Part shown: positions 53,264-64,000 of the stretch, piece by piece
Layout: every line of letters begins with the position of its first letter
Numbering within the stretch: the first letter of the stretch is position 1
Source of the DNA: Apiosordaria backusii
Lineage: Eukaryota > Ascomycota > Sordariomycetes > Sordariales > Lasiosphaeriaceae
Assembly: GCA_030549205.1 (NCBI GenBank)
Contig: JAUKTV010000003.1
Coordinates: 2,170,001-2,234,000 of the forward strand
Direction of reading: 5' to 3'
DNA: 64,000 nt
The notes under the pieces: model-generated
Told to the model about the DNA's origin: nothing
What the model saw: only the letters and a program-made list of their open reading frames with translations
Database searches by the model: none
Position numbers and translations under genes: made by a program

Positions 53264-55147
53264 TTTGGAGGTTAGTAAACTGTAAAAGTGAAGTTGGGGA
53301 TGTAAAGGTGGTGGGTGGTTGTTGAAGACTGTAGGGGGTAAGATAGGTCAGGTATGTAAGGTACCAGGTAGGTTGGTATTGGCTTTTACTGGATGATGAG
53401 CGTTGGTTGTTGAATTTGGGGCTTACGGGTAGGTTTATATACTTGGTGGGAGTTCTGTCGTCAAAGACATTGTGTTCAACTGGCGGGAGTCGGCTTTGTT
53501 GTCGGTTGCCCAGTGACTTTACATTGACAGGTGTACCTTTGGGCCCTCGGGACATAATGGGATTGTGATTTCGGTCAAAGCCATAAACGTAACAAAGGCC
53601 AAAGACGAGAAAGGTAAAAATAGACAGTTGAAAAGAAAGGCTTAGAATCTTAGTCTTGTTAGTAACGCCATCCTCGCCTGCAGTTAGCTGCGCACCGCTT
53701 TTTGCAAAAAGCCAACAGCACTTGAAAGATGAGATCATTACTCCCAGCTCAGGTGGGAGGAACAGCTTAAGGGGTCTGTGCCTGGAGTCTTCGGCTCAGC
53801 GGGGCAAAACACACCAACTGCCTTACATTGTCAACGCCGGCCAGATCGAGTTCAATCATAATGTCACTCTATATTAGAATTTACGTTTGTCTGGATGATG
53901 AGGTTCAAGAGATAGAAATACAGGTTCAAGATAATAATCAGTTGCTTGTTTTTAACTGTATCTTCCACCTCCCCTTCACCTTGGCTTTGGACACAGTCTG
54001 TAGATACTACCTTATGTGCTTAGACCTAACGCCTCCCGCCATAAACATGCAAATACCTAGGGACTTCAATGTACACATACAACTTTGCCACATAAAAACT
54101 GCGAACTGTACGACTCTTGGCTATTTTGAAAACCTCTCAACTGTCTTTGGAGTCATGTCAACTATCTTTAGAGGAATGACGACCATCCTTTGAGGCCTAT
54201 GGACTATCTTCCATCACATTTTTGATCTTTTAAAAGCTCTGACTTACACGTTAATATGCATCAACTCTCACCTGCAGCACCTATTCTTCGACATACGCCT
54301 CCGTCCACAGTCCTCGACCCTTCTGCCAACCTCACCACCAACCCTAACCCACCCACCAAAAACCCCCCCTTTCACCCCCTGAATGATCCTCCTTTTATTC
54401 TTCAGGCTATCTCCCACTCCCAGTCCGCATCAAAATCCCCACCACAACCCTCAAAGCTTTCCACTACCCTTCCCACCATCACCACCCATCCCATTGCCCG
54501 TCCCTCATCTCCCATCGACCTGCCCATCCAGTCAAGGACCCTTCCCCTCCGCTAGCCCTAACCCAATCCATCCATCCATCCATCCCTTCAATGCAACCCC
54601 AGACATTTCTTACCTCCGCCACTAACCCTCCTTACCCTAGCCCCCTTTTGACCACGATCTTCCTTCCCCCCGAAAATCCCACCAATAGCACCTAGCCAAA
54701 ACGCAAGCATTCTTGGTACCGGCAGTTAACCTAATTTTTTAGCACGCCTACCAAACAGTCAAGAAATTCTGACAAGTAACCTTAAAAACAAAGCTAACGG
54801 CTTCCAAAGCCGATCGGCTAGACATGGGTTTGTTGGCAGGTGGTATTTTTCTTCAAGGGGTAGAATCATTTGGCAGGCCAGGAAGAAAAGAAAGACATGG
54901 TGATCATCTGGTTTTTGTCTCTTGGGCAAAAAATGCCCATGGAGAAAAAAATGGATTGGTATGTCCTGACCCCTCCCTTGAAAGAGTCAAAATAAAAGAT
55001 ATCTACAAGAAGAAGTTTGAAGAATGCCATGGGCAATACCAAAGTACGCCCATGGATGCTATGCACCGTCCACTCCCGTCCACTCTATCATGCTGCTCAC
55101 GTTACTACCGTCTCAAAAAACCTTTGCACCACCAGAAAATGAGCCGC
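53264..55147. other. Intergenic region with a 21-bp degenerate tandem repeat
   Basis: No gene supported. Between 54138 and about 54220, units of 21 bp follow each other (caactgtctttggagtcatg, caactatctttagaggaatg, cgaccatcctttgaggccta, ggactatcttcc...). A C-rich low-complexity frame at 54256-54555 was not accepted as coding. Confidence 0.45.
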
Positions 55148-55922
55148 TTAGCAGGTGAAGACGGATGGGCCGGGGATCTGGTAGTTGGTGACAGGGGGCC
55201 AGTAGATGCTGATCTTGACACCGGGGTGGGAACCCTGACGAACGAAGCGAGTTAGTATTGTGACCAGCATCAGAAATATCTCTAGATAGAAAACTTACAG
55301 AGTAAGCACCGGGGAAAGCAACGGTGGAGGGGGTCTTGCTGCCGGTACCGCCGACAATGTTGAGCTGAGCACACTCCATGTAGAACTGAGCACCGGGGTA
55401 GTTGCCGGCACCGTGGAGAGCAATCATCTCCGCACGGAGGAGATATTGGCCGGGGGCAATGCAAGAGGGAATGCGGATGGAGTGGCGGCCCTGGCCGTTG
55501 ATGACCTTCTCGGTACCCCAGACACTGCCGTTGTAGCCGTCCTCCTGGATCTTGAACCAGCCACCGCCGACGCCAGAGTCAGTGGTAGCGTCGTTGACCT
55601 TCTTGAGGTAGGCCAGAGTGGGACCCTTGTGGGAGCTGTCCATAACATCGTTGGGGGCAGAGCCGGTGGTGGAAAGCATGTAGCGCCAGATGGCAGTGAC
55701 GTTCTGGCCAGCCTGGACGGTGATGACCTTGGAGGTGGGGGTGGTCGGGTTGGGAGCACCGTTGCAGGCGATCGAGTTAGAGTCGACATTCTCGATGGGG
55801 CCGTTGTAGCTGGGGATACGGACACCACCACCAACACCGTGGTTGACACCGTTCACCTCAAGGGAGGAGAAGATGGTGTGGGCGCTCGCAGCGGAGGCAA
55901 GGAGGATTGGGGCGAACTTCAT
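55148..55922 (-). CDS. AA9 lytic polysaccharide monooxygenase (former GH61)
   Basis: Exons 55922-55299 and 55234-55148 (intron 64 nt, phase 0) give 236 residues. The signal peptide [14 protein letters not shown] ends just before [11 protein letters not shown], so mature His1 forms the histidine brace with the His of [16 protein letters not shown]. The third ligand, the axial Tyr, and its Gln/Glu neighbour lie in [16 protein letters not shown]. Family phrases [12 protein letters not shown] and [11 protein letters not shown] are present, as is the end [12 protein letters not shown]. The enzyme is a secreted copper monooxygenase that cleaves cellulose or related glucans oxidatively. It has no carbohydrate-binding module or linker, as for short AA9 members. 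A following frame in exon 1 reads past the donor, so the intron is needed. Confidence 0.95.
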
Positions 55923-58192
55923 GGTGACGGTAGATAGGAGTTTGAGGGAGTGGTGGTCCAGGAAACTTGCTCGAATGTGCTCGTCGATGGATGGTTCTCT
56001 AGAATTTCTGGATGAGATGATGGCGGGTATATATACGTGAGTGGTCTGCCGTGACAACACCAAGTCCCGCCACCATGCTTTCAACCTTGTTCTTTTTCGC
56101 TTGCAAACAACCACTTGACGGGCTCGGGTTCCGCAGTTGGCAGAAGCAGCCGCGCGAATCTGGGGGGCATGACAGCAGCTTGGAGCCTTGGTGGCCAAAA
56201 AGCGCGACGCCGGCGTGAATCCGGTCACGATCCCGATCTGGGTGCAACATCTCGGCGCCTAGTCCGACTCGGCGCAGTTGGTTTGGCATCCGTGGTGGGC
56301 GCCCGTGGACGGGCGGAAGATGATGGTCCGGAGACCAATATAGCATGTTCGGCAGCCTTGCCGACAATCCCCAGACTGGTCGAGCCAAGCCTTTGGGCCT
56401 TGATCTGTCGTGCCCCTGCAATCTTTTCCCCTTCTGGGCTTCTTCTCTTGTGGGCATCAGTTGTCCCGCTGACAAGCTTTTCCCGGTTTCAGGAATCGCG
56501 TGCCCCACAAATCCGATGATCTCATCCAACTGCAGCTTTCATGTATCGTCCTCCGCAGACTCTGGATGGAGAAGGCGCCGCCGCAGGGAGCGGCAGAGAA
56601 AGGCACGCTCTCGATCATGCGCGCTGATGTACCCCAGCCTCCAGCGGCCTCCATTCCCGGGACTCTGTCATCGAGTTTCCACAAAATCAGGAAGCGATTC
56701 GACAAAAATCTTTGTCGCTTCCATTGCGACCCAAACTTGGTCGTATTTTGAGCTCGTGGGCACGGTTTTTGAAGGATATTCGGGGAACCGCCCGTTGACC
56801 GCAACGCATCGTGGAGGTTTGTGTGATGTGGGTTGGCATGTCGATGTTGGGGCATCTGAAGTGCAAGCGCCTGCTCGTCTTGGAAATGTGGGTTGAGCAC
56901 ATTGTGTTCTGTATCTTGTTGGCTGAGTTTCTTGGTGCTGCAAGTTTTGATAAGTCAAATATCGGACCGCGTAAGCCGAGAAGGAAACAGGAGTGCCAAC
57001 TCGACTTTCTAATAATGGCGGATTCCAAATCATTCTTCCGAGTGAGTTGGCGATGGAGTCTCTTTTACTTTTCGAGGCACCTGCTGCGCTGACGTCTGAG
57101 TCGACAGTCGCCATTCATAGGTGGGCGAAGGGATCTCGGCATAGGCCCTTTGACAGCAGGCGAACAATGGCGAAAGAATGGTGAAGGACTAAGACGTTGA
57201 ACAGGGTAGAGCTGGACGAGACCTGTGGTTGTCTATTACTTTTTCATTGTCAGTCTCATCCACCAGCCGTGATTATACGACAGCTACCTGACCACCTAGC
57301 ATACCTCCAGACTAACAGCACATGGGCTATTCTTGCGTGTTGCGGGCCTTGGGCAATGCTGCAGAAGGGTACTGGCCGATGATGCCACTGGGTGTCGTCC
57401 ATATGAATCAAGAGGGCGGGTTGCGTTCGGCAGATGATTGTTGCTGGGCATTTCTTGTCATCTTCTTGGCAGATATCAAGGTGATCTGGAACTCGGGATA
57501 GGCCACGAATGGTGCGAGAGGTCGAAGGCAAGATCAATGGTGACTGATACAGGCTGGAAGGACATCGAGAGCGCATCGCCAATGACCTATCGCCTGGGTA
57601 CCCGCCGACAGGAGTTTTGAGAGTGAAACAGCCATTGAATTTATCATGGATGACAGCTTTGACTGCAGAGTTTTGTCTGGAGGCTGATGTCGAGGAAAGC
57701 ACGATAGAGCACAACGCCCCACCTGCTTGCCCTTGCCCATGCGATAGATGCCGCCGCTGGAAGTTCAGAATGTCGGATCATTGAGTCCCGAAAGTCCGAG
57801 GCGTCCCTTTCTGAAAGTAAGACTAGTCCCAGTCGCTTCGCCTTTCGTACAATCGACCGCCAAAGCTTCTTCATTTGCTACCGCGGAGACAGAGAGCCTT
57901 CATTGGACTGCGCCATACTAGAACATCGGTAGCCCGGCTAAGTGGCTCAAGGTGGCCAATCACTTACCAAGACCACAAATTCTCTCCTTTTCGCTGGTCG
58001 CATTCTTGTGGCTAAGGACCGGTTACAACGGAGGATATGCAGGGAGAATCCGTTGCTACTACCTTAATCCAGATGGATTTTGTGTGAAGAGTGATTCCTG
58101 GTGTTGGGACTTACGGTTTGTAGAGCTGTGGTTAGCCTAGCTATCTTCATGCATTTATCACCATCGGAATGCCTTGACCTCGAGCTAACACC
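55923..58192. other. Long intergenic stretch, no gene supported
   Basis: About 2.3 kb. The first 500 bp should hold the promoter of the secreted monooxygenase gene. Several short open frames lack any family signature. Confidence 0.4.
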
Positions 58193-60001
58193 ATGCTCAG
58201 TGACCTATCGCCACGAGCCGAGTCCCTGGTACCAGCGAATGTCGACAAGCTCTTTGATCTGCTCAACACCGACGGCGAGGCATCTTCGAGATCGACATGG
58301 AGCCCCTCCCCAATATCTCTTTCTGCTACTCAGTACGGCAGTCGGAACCTGCTTGACGGCGTTCTGCTATCGGCGGCCACAACCAAACAGCCTTTCGTCC
58401 AGGAGCATTCAATCTGGCAGGAGCCACTCTATGCATCTGGGTGTAAAGGCTCGCTCCATGGCCAACTGTGTGCTGCTCAATGCTCCGATCCCAAGATATT
58501 GTTCAGTTCTCTAAGCATTCTTGGGAACTGTCTTACTTTTGCAACCGCAGCAATAATGGCAGATGACGGGACGGTGAATCGGGAAACGCCATTCGAGAAC
58601 ACCCCAACACCCCTACGCATTTCTGGTGTCCCAGACAACGTCAATGCAACTCAGATACTGGGAGACCTTGTGCGATGTGCTGTGTCATCCTGTCAAGGTG
58701 ATGGTAGCACGTCGGATCTGGCTACTTGCACGCCAGGGATCATTGAACTTGAGAGGGACCTTGGGAGATTGTATAACTCCACAAGCCTTGCACAGTTTGA
58801 TGTCATTCATGACGGACTTGCAAATTACTGCGGCAAACTTGATATGGATTTCGAGCCTGACATTGCAGGCCCCGGGGTAAGCTAGAACATCCTATTACAT
58901 GCCCTGGAAAACACTTCAAAGGCTGACCAGTTGACCTTTACCTTACACAGGTGCTACTGTCGCAAATGATACAAGCTTCTGTTTCTGTCACATCTTTCAT
59001 CATTATCACAGCCATCAGCTCCTGGGCGCGGATCATCCTCTTGCTTTGCAAACAAGGAGACTGGAAGAAAGCGGAATCTCGCCACAAGAAACTCACCGCT
59101 TCCAGAATTCATGGAGCCCTGGTCTCGGCTTCCGTGGAATTTCAGGAAGCCCAGACATTCTTCACCATGGCGATTCAGATTGCAACAATCGCCACGTTTG
59201 AGCCAAGCTTTACCTGCGGCCTATCCTGCAGCCAACAAGACTCGATCCAGTCCCTAAGTGACACCATCATGAATGGGCAACTGATCCGCGCCTTGGCGGT
59301 TAACAGCATGCTGCCGGTGTTACTGACACAATCGGTGCTCCACCGTGCGGGGATGAGCTGGTGGTATACTCTCACCCTGTCTCTCATTGTTTGCGTCTTT
59401 TCAGAAGTCATCAGATGGCAAACCGTTAACCAAGCCCCTTTCCACATCTTACTGAATCGGCTAAAGAATCTAGTGCCCGTTGAGGAGTGCGGCGGAAATC
59501 CTCCTCTAACAGCATATTGCTTGACACCTTTGTACAATCTTCAGCTTGTCGAAATGCCCATGTTGATTGTGGGGTATGCCACAGCTATGATCCTTCTCCT
59601 TGCACAAAGCGCAGATCACTTGTGGCCAGTCTTATCACCTTTCGTGGAAAGGACACGATCGGGTCAGTTGCTGGCGTATATCGGAAAACACTTCTTTCGA
59701 GCCTCTTGGTGGGGATTGCAGCTTACTCTAGCCATTGCTACCGTCCTTCACTTTGTCACTCTCTGGACCATCAGTCGTGGTTTGGACGCCTCGTCGAAAG
59801 AATGGACGTACGGTCAGGTAGTTTCGGCGATGTTGTGGGCTCCAATTCTGGGCAAGTACCTGTACTATAACATTTGTAAGTGCTTGACATATTTTTGGTT
59901 GGCTCTCTTTTACTGATATTATCAATGCAGTTGGTGTCAAAGAGGGAGTAGAAGCTCGACTTGCGCGAGAGTACAAAGTCATCAGGATTGAGCCTCATTG
60001 A
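58193..60001 (+). CDS. Conserved fungal multi-pass membrane protein, unknown function
   Basis: Exons 58193-58876, 58951-59875 and 59931-60001 (introns 74 and 55 nt) give 559 residues. The first 220 residues look extracytoplasmic, with many Cys (YASGCKGSLHGQLCAAQCSD, VRCAVSSCQGD) and N-glycosylation sites, ending in MDFEPDIAGPGVLLSQMIQ. This Gly-Pro-Gly-Val turn into the first helix is typical of a large group of unnamed Sordariomycete membrane proteins. Six or so helices follow (QASVSVTSFIIITAIS; SWWYTLTLSLIVCVFSEVI; MPMLIVGYATAMILLLA; LTLAIATVLHFVTLW). The start could be further upstream because no signal peptide is visible. It lies 209 bp upstream of a HET-domain gene on the same strand. 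Confidence 0.7.
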
Positions 60002-60210
60002 GGTTGCCTTGTCATCCTTGCGGTACGCCTACAGCGGCAGGGCTTCCGTTGAACCACTGCCCTTGGCTCAGCCGCAGCATCACCCCCAGCAACTATAGCC
60101 CTGGCATATGCATGCCTTCCGGAGCTATCCGCCACTATACAAAAGCTGCAAGGCTCCAGCAGACCTGCTCACTTCATCCGGTCTTTCAACCAAACTCCTA
60201 CGTAGACACG

Positions 60211-63118
60211 ATGTCGAAGCATAAAGATTTGTCACACCTGCCGCCGCTTGTTTACGGCCACTTACCCAGCTCAACATCAATCAGAATACTCACAGTGCTC
60301 AAACCAACCCATGCAGATACAGACACCATCAAGTGCGCAATTCGCACGGTCGACCTAGATTCTGACCTCGGCTTGCGCTCAGAATATATGGCTCTGTCAT
60401 ACACCTGGGGAAACCCAATCACTATCCATGAGGCCGTGCCGGATTCTCTGACTGGCACCGATATCACCACGATGCCCTTCTTTTGTTCCATTCCAGGGCC
60501 CAACGGCGAAACTTTTGGTTGATGTGACATGGCAAAGTGGGACTACTTCATGAAGCATAGCATGTGTATGGTACCGCAAGAGAAAGTTGACTGGAGCAAT
60601 GGCGAGCTGAAGTGGATTGAGGTGAATGGGTGCGGCGTTCAAGTTCAGGAGAATCTGTTTTATTTCTTGGAAACGATTCAAGCCGGAAAATCACTCCCTG
60701 GAGTTTCTCAGCCAGACTCAGATTGGGAGGAGGTGCTTAGGTATCCGCTTTGGATTGATGCCGTGTGTATCAACCAGGCCGATCTGGACGAGCGAGGGCT
60801 GCAAGTATCGTTCATGAGGAGGATTTTTCAAACTGCCAAGCATGTCTTGGCCTGGACTGGGAAGAGCGATAGGTTACCTATCTGGATGGGCAATCCAAGG
60901 GATTTGTCGACTGATGGATTGGGAGGCAAGGCGAGCGGAAAGGATGACGGAACGGGCTGAGAAACGAGAAGCCCGCTGCGCGATGATCCGAAAGACACCA
61001 CGCTGTCATCAATCGAAGGAATGAGCACAGCCAATTGGTTCGGTTTATTTGCGCTTTTTCACCGTCTTTGGTCCCGCAGGGCTTGGATCGCACAGGAGGC
61101 AACTTTCGCACAAAGCACATTTGTGCTGAACTCCGACACCATCTTCCCTATGACGGTTCTTGTGGTGGTATTGGAGGTGCTTGTAGGTACGGGTTTGAAC
61201 ATGATCTATCTATGATAGGTCATGGCCTAAGGTACTCACGGGCCGATCTATTTCGAATACCGAGGCATATATCACTATGAGTGCCACATATCTGAAGCGA
61301 CGGACGGACAATTGTGTTCCAGAGGCTCTACGACGGTTGGAGATTGAACCACGGGACGCTTTCATTTTTCTTCGGGGTGTTCAATACGTTCGGGAAAGAT
61401 TGAATTTGGCGGGAACAGGGACGACGTTTGTGACAGGCCGTGGTAGCAAGGGGTGGGATGTCGAAACACTCCCGCGGGTCCGAATTGGACCCCATATAGC
61501 GACAGCGATTTCTTGGCCGGCCAACCTGAACGGAAGACTCTTGGACTCTTTTCGACCGCCATTACGACTACTATCTGTCATATCAGTATTTCGAAACCTT
61601 GATGCTTCTGATCCCCGGGACAAGGTCTTTGCATTCTTGAACATTGCAAAGGAAGGGGTAGGAATCGTCCCAAACTACCGAGCGACTGTTCAGGACGTCT
61701 TTCGGCAGACAGCCGAGGCCATAATGAGAAGCACAAATGAACTGTCGATTCTCTCACATATTGAAGATCTGTCTGATCGGAAGATTGAGGGCCTTCCCGG
61801 TTGGGTACCTGATTTCAGTGCTAAATTGGAGACGGCACCTTTTGACAATGGCGGAGACGAGTGCAGATTCCGAGCCTCATACGTACACGTCAAAAATGCA
61901 ACGGGGGAAATTATCCTCAACCCTGATGGAAGTCTGTCCGTTGTGGGATATTGCATTGACACAGTACACACGGTGACGGATCTTCCAGGCGATTTGATCT
62001 CGATCCTAACGCTTGCTTTGAAGGGACCTGCACGGTATCCCGGCTATCCAAACGCTTGGTTGATGCAGAATCTCACGTCATTCAAAGTTGGAGACTCCTA
62101 CAAGATGATGCCGAGCCGTGCATCGACGCGCATTGAGGCGCTCTGGTGGACTCTGATCACCAACAACGAATATGATGTAGAAGAACTCAATTCAGGCTAT
62201 GAATTGGCGGCCGGGTTTGCAAACTGGCTGCTAAGAGACATCTTACAGGTGCGGAGCTTGCTGCAAGACTTTGGCCCTGATCATTGGATAGGAGAGCAGG
62301 CCACCGTGTCACTTTACAGGAAGGTTGCGTTTTGGTCGGCATTATGTGAAGGGAGACAACTTGATGAGCTTCAGGAGTCTGAGTTTCTGGATTGGCCCAT
62401 GACACTGGGGTACCTGAAGAAAGTGGGCAAGAGAGAACAGCTTCTGGTAAAGATAATGGAGGACCAGGCGGTGGGAGGTGAACAACACGAAGACCAAGAA
62501 GCGTTACAGGAATCGAAAGACGCGGGCAAGGTGAAAGGGGAAGTTTTGGACGAGTCGGAACACTTGGAAGGACCGGAAAGTGTGGAACACTTGAGTACTC
62601 TTGAATATTGTATGTAGGTCTTGGAAGAAGATATAAACAAACAGAAAGATGGCCACAGCGGCAACATAAAGTCTCTTCCAACTAGAGGGTTCTTACCAGC
62701 TGCGAACAAGATCCTGGAATTCTTGGAGCAGCAGGGCCCTCTTCAACAGGGGGAAGATGAAGATGACTGGATCTCCGAGAAGTACAAAAGGAACGCCAAT
62801 CGCTGCTTTTCACAGCTTCAAAGAGCACAGATTCGAAATTTCGAAAAGCTGATGAAGGAGGCAACCCGCGGCCGGAAGCTGTTTTTTACCGATGGGGGAA
62901 GATTTGGGTTAGGCCCAATGTCAACGAGGGGGGCAGATGAGGACAAGAGGCGTGATCAGATATGGCTTCGTGAGGGAGCTAAGGTGCCATTTATTCTGAG
63001 AGAGACGGAGACGTCGGGTCGCTACAAGATTGTTGGGGAGGCATATGTGCATAGGGTTATGTACGGGGAGTTGATTGGTGAATTGATCGGGCCACCGAGG
63101 AGGATTTCTTTGGTGTGA
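60211..63118 (+). CDS. HET-domain (heterokaryon incompatibility) protein, model uncertain
   Basis: The HET blocks are clear: ALSYTWGN (residues 61-68), then LWIDAVCINQADLDERGLQV and LFHRLWSRRAWIAQEATFA. The later family phrases DPRDKVFAFLNIA and LPGWVPDFS follow, and a C-terminal FGLGP ... YKIVGEAYVH segment. The genomic frame is interrupted at 60520 (TGA), 60958 (TGA), 61213 (TGA TAG) and 62615 (TAG). Introns at 60518-60580, 60873-60968, 61183-61231 and 62610-62687 would remove all four and keep phase, giving about 873 residues. The third has a good donor (GTAGGT) and restores the frame, and the fourth has a canonical donor (GTATGT). The first two have weak borders (GTTGAT, GTTACC), so a pseudogene with two nonsense codons remains possible. 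HET proteins trigger non-self recognition cell death. Confidence 0.75.
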
Positions 63119-63696
63119 TTGAGTCTCCGCTGATGAGCTCTGATATCGGTTTCCCTATTTCATTATTGCATCGATCCGCAATGATGCTGATACTAGCAAC
63201 TGGACAAGAAATTATGATGCATCTCGGACTTGCTCTGTGTGTCTCGGACCTCTTCAGTTGGTGGCGAGATGGCTGAATAAGTGCCTGCAGAAGTATCGCG
63301 GTGAAGTGATTAGCATATTCCTAAAGCAGCAGAAATGCTTATGAAAACTGTTATAAATCACTTGGCACAGTAGATGGCAACCATTCCTCCCAATGATACC
63401 CATTCAGGAGTTGATGCTCTCGGACCGATCGTGTTTGGGAGCTGGCAGCTAGTCAGTCAGGCCCCAATCACAGACACCAGACGTCGCGACATAAGGTGTG
63501 ATACCATCAATGAATGCAAATGTTGAGTACTAGGTCTCAGAGAATTGAACTCAAGAAGTATAAGAAGAGTTTCTCTTCACCATCTCAGGTTGCTCAACTG
63601 ACATCAACACCCGGCCACCAGCAAACTAAGTTCCAATTCACTCTACTCACAGCACAGCTCATCAACCGAAAAACCACGCTCAAACACTACCATAAA
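63119..63696. other. Intergenic region upstream of the DUF3237-like gene
   Basis: Holds the HET 3' end and the promoter/leader of the next gene. No gene or repeat seen. Confidence 0.4.
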
Positions 63697-64000
63697 ATGA
63701 AATTCACGAACCTTTTCATCACCTCCCTCCTCCCCACCTTCTCCCTCGCCCTCGCCACCCCCACCCCCCCTGGACTATCCTACCTAGGCCACGCAAACAT
63801 CTCCGTCTCCACCCCCTTCCCCGTTGGCCCTGGCCCTTTCGGTCAGAGAAACATCTTCCCCATCGCCGGCGGGAACTTCACCGGCCCTGTTTTCAACGCC
63901 ACCATCCCTGCTTTTGGCGTGAGTGATAAATCCCCTTTTCTACCTCCCCTTTCTACCCCCATTGCTGTCCCTCTTGCTCTACATACCTACCTTACCTCCC
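63697..64000 (+). CDS. Secreted DUF3237-like protein, first exon only
   Basis: Exon 1 (63697-63918) encodes 74 residues and ends at a GTGAGT donor in phase 0; the rest lies beyond the window. A signal peptide (MKFTNLFITSLLPTFSLALA) precedes TPTPPGLSYLGHANISVSTP and FGQRNIFPIAGGNFTGPVFN. The G-x-R-x-I/F-P-I-x-GG-x-F-x-G pattern is the N-terminal signature of the DUF3237 beta-barrel family. In fungi these are often secreted; no activity is established. The start context (ataaaATGa) and a CT-rich leader support it. Confidence 0.7.
   Translation, partial: MKFTNLFITSLLPTFSLALATPTPPGLSYLGHANISVSTPFPVGPGPFGQRNIFPIAGGNFTGPVFNATIPAFGVSDKSPFLPPLSTPIAVPLALHTYLTS

Noticed and set aside
54256..54555. Pro/Ser-rich 99-codon frame as a secreted protein
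   Set aside because: No signal peptide; C-rich low complexity explains the open frame.

Overview
The window is nuclear DNA of a filamentous ascomycete, most likely a Sordariales relative of Podospora, Chaetomium or Neurospora. Genes carry short (about 50-100 nt) GT-AG introns, coding sequence is GC-rich at third positions, and the families are typical of Pezizomycotina: a Pth11-like fungal rhodopsin-domain receptor, a GH17 EglC-type GPI protein, an AA9 lytic polysaccharide monooxygenase, a HET-domain protein, a Zn2Cys6 regulator and an Alr4036-type FMN oxidoreductase. Exon models were joined by hand from splice sites and phase.

Layout. 0-7 kb is housekeeping: PEX12 (partial, -), a hotdog thioesterase (+), BFR1 (-) and RPB5 (+), the last two divergent. 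8-22 kb holds a Pth11-like receptor (-), an Alr4036-type oxidoreductase (-), a tRNA-like Pol III element, EglC-type glucanase (+) and a ZIP zinc transporter (+), separated by long gene-poor stretches. 24-44 kb carries an alpha-arrestin (+), a divergent CAX-type cation/H+ exchanger (-), the U6 snRNA gene (+), a Zn2Cys6 transcription factor (-), a TatD-family hydrolase (-), a conserved membrane protein (+), SPC24 (-, with a frameshift near its end), FIS1 (+) and a RING-H2 E3 ligase with an N-terminal zinc ribbon (+).

45.36-52.68 kb is a complete Ty3/gypsy chromovirus lying on the minus strand. Its two 403-bp LTRs differ at one base. It has a likely self-priming (Tf1/sushi-type) primer binding site, an uninterrupted RT-RNaseH-integrase-chromodomain frame, and a gag-protease region broken into nine frame segments whose shifts all go the same way. 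Opposite the 3' end of pol lies a spliced antisense gene for a cysteine-cluster/coiled-coil protein. The left flank is a sharply bounded AT-rich block that looks like a RIP relic. The right flank is the 3' end of a small unknown gene. I see no target-site duplication.

53-64 kb holds that unknown gene (-), an AA9 monooxygenase (-), a multi-pass membrane protein (+) followed directly by a HET-domain gene (+) that needs several introns to be open, and the first exon of a secreted DUF3237-like protein (+) cut by the window end.

The candidates for something little described are the antisense gene inside the retrotransposon, its self-priming signal, and the directional single-base losses in gag/protease. 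SPC24 shows the same kind of one-base loss, which raises the question of local sequence error.
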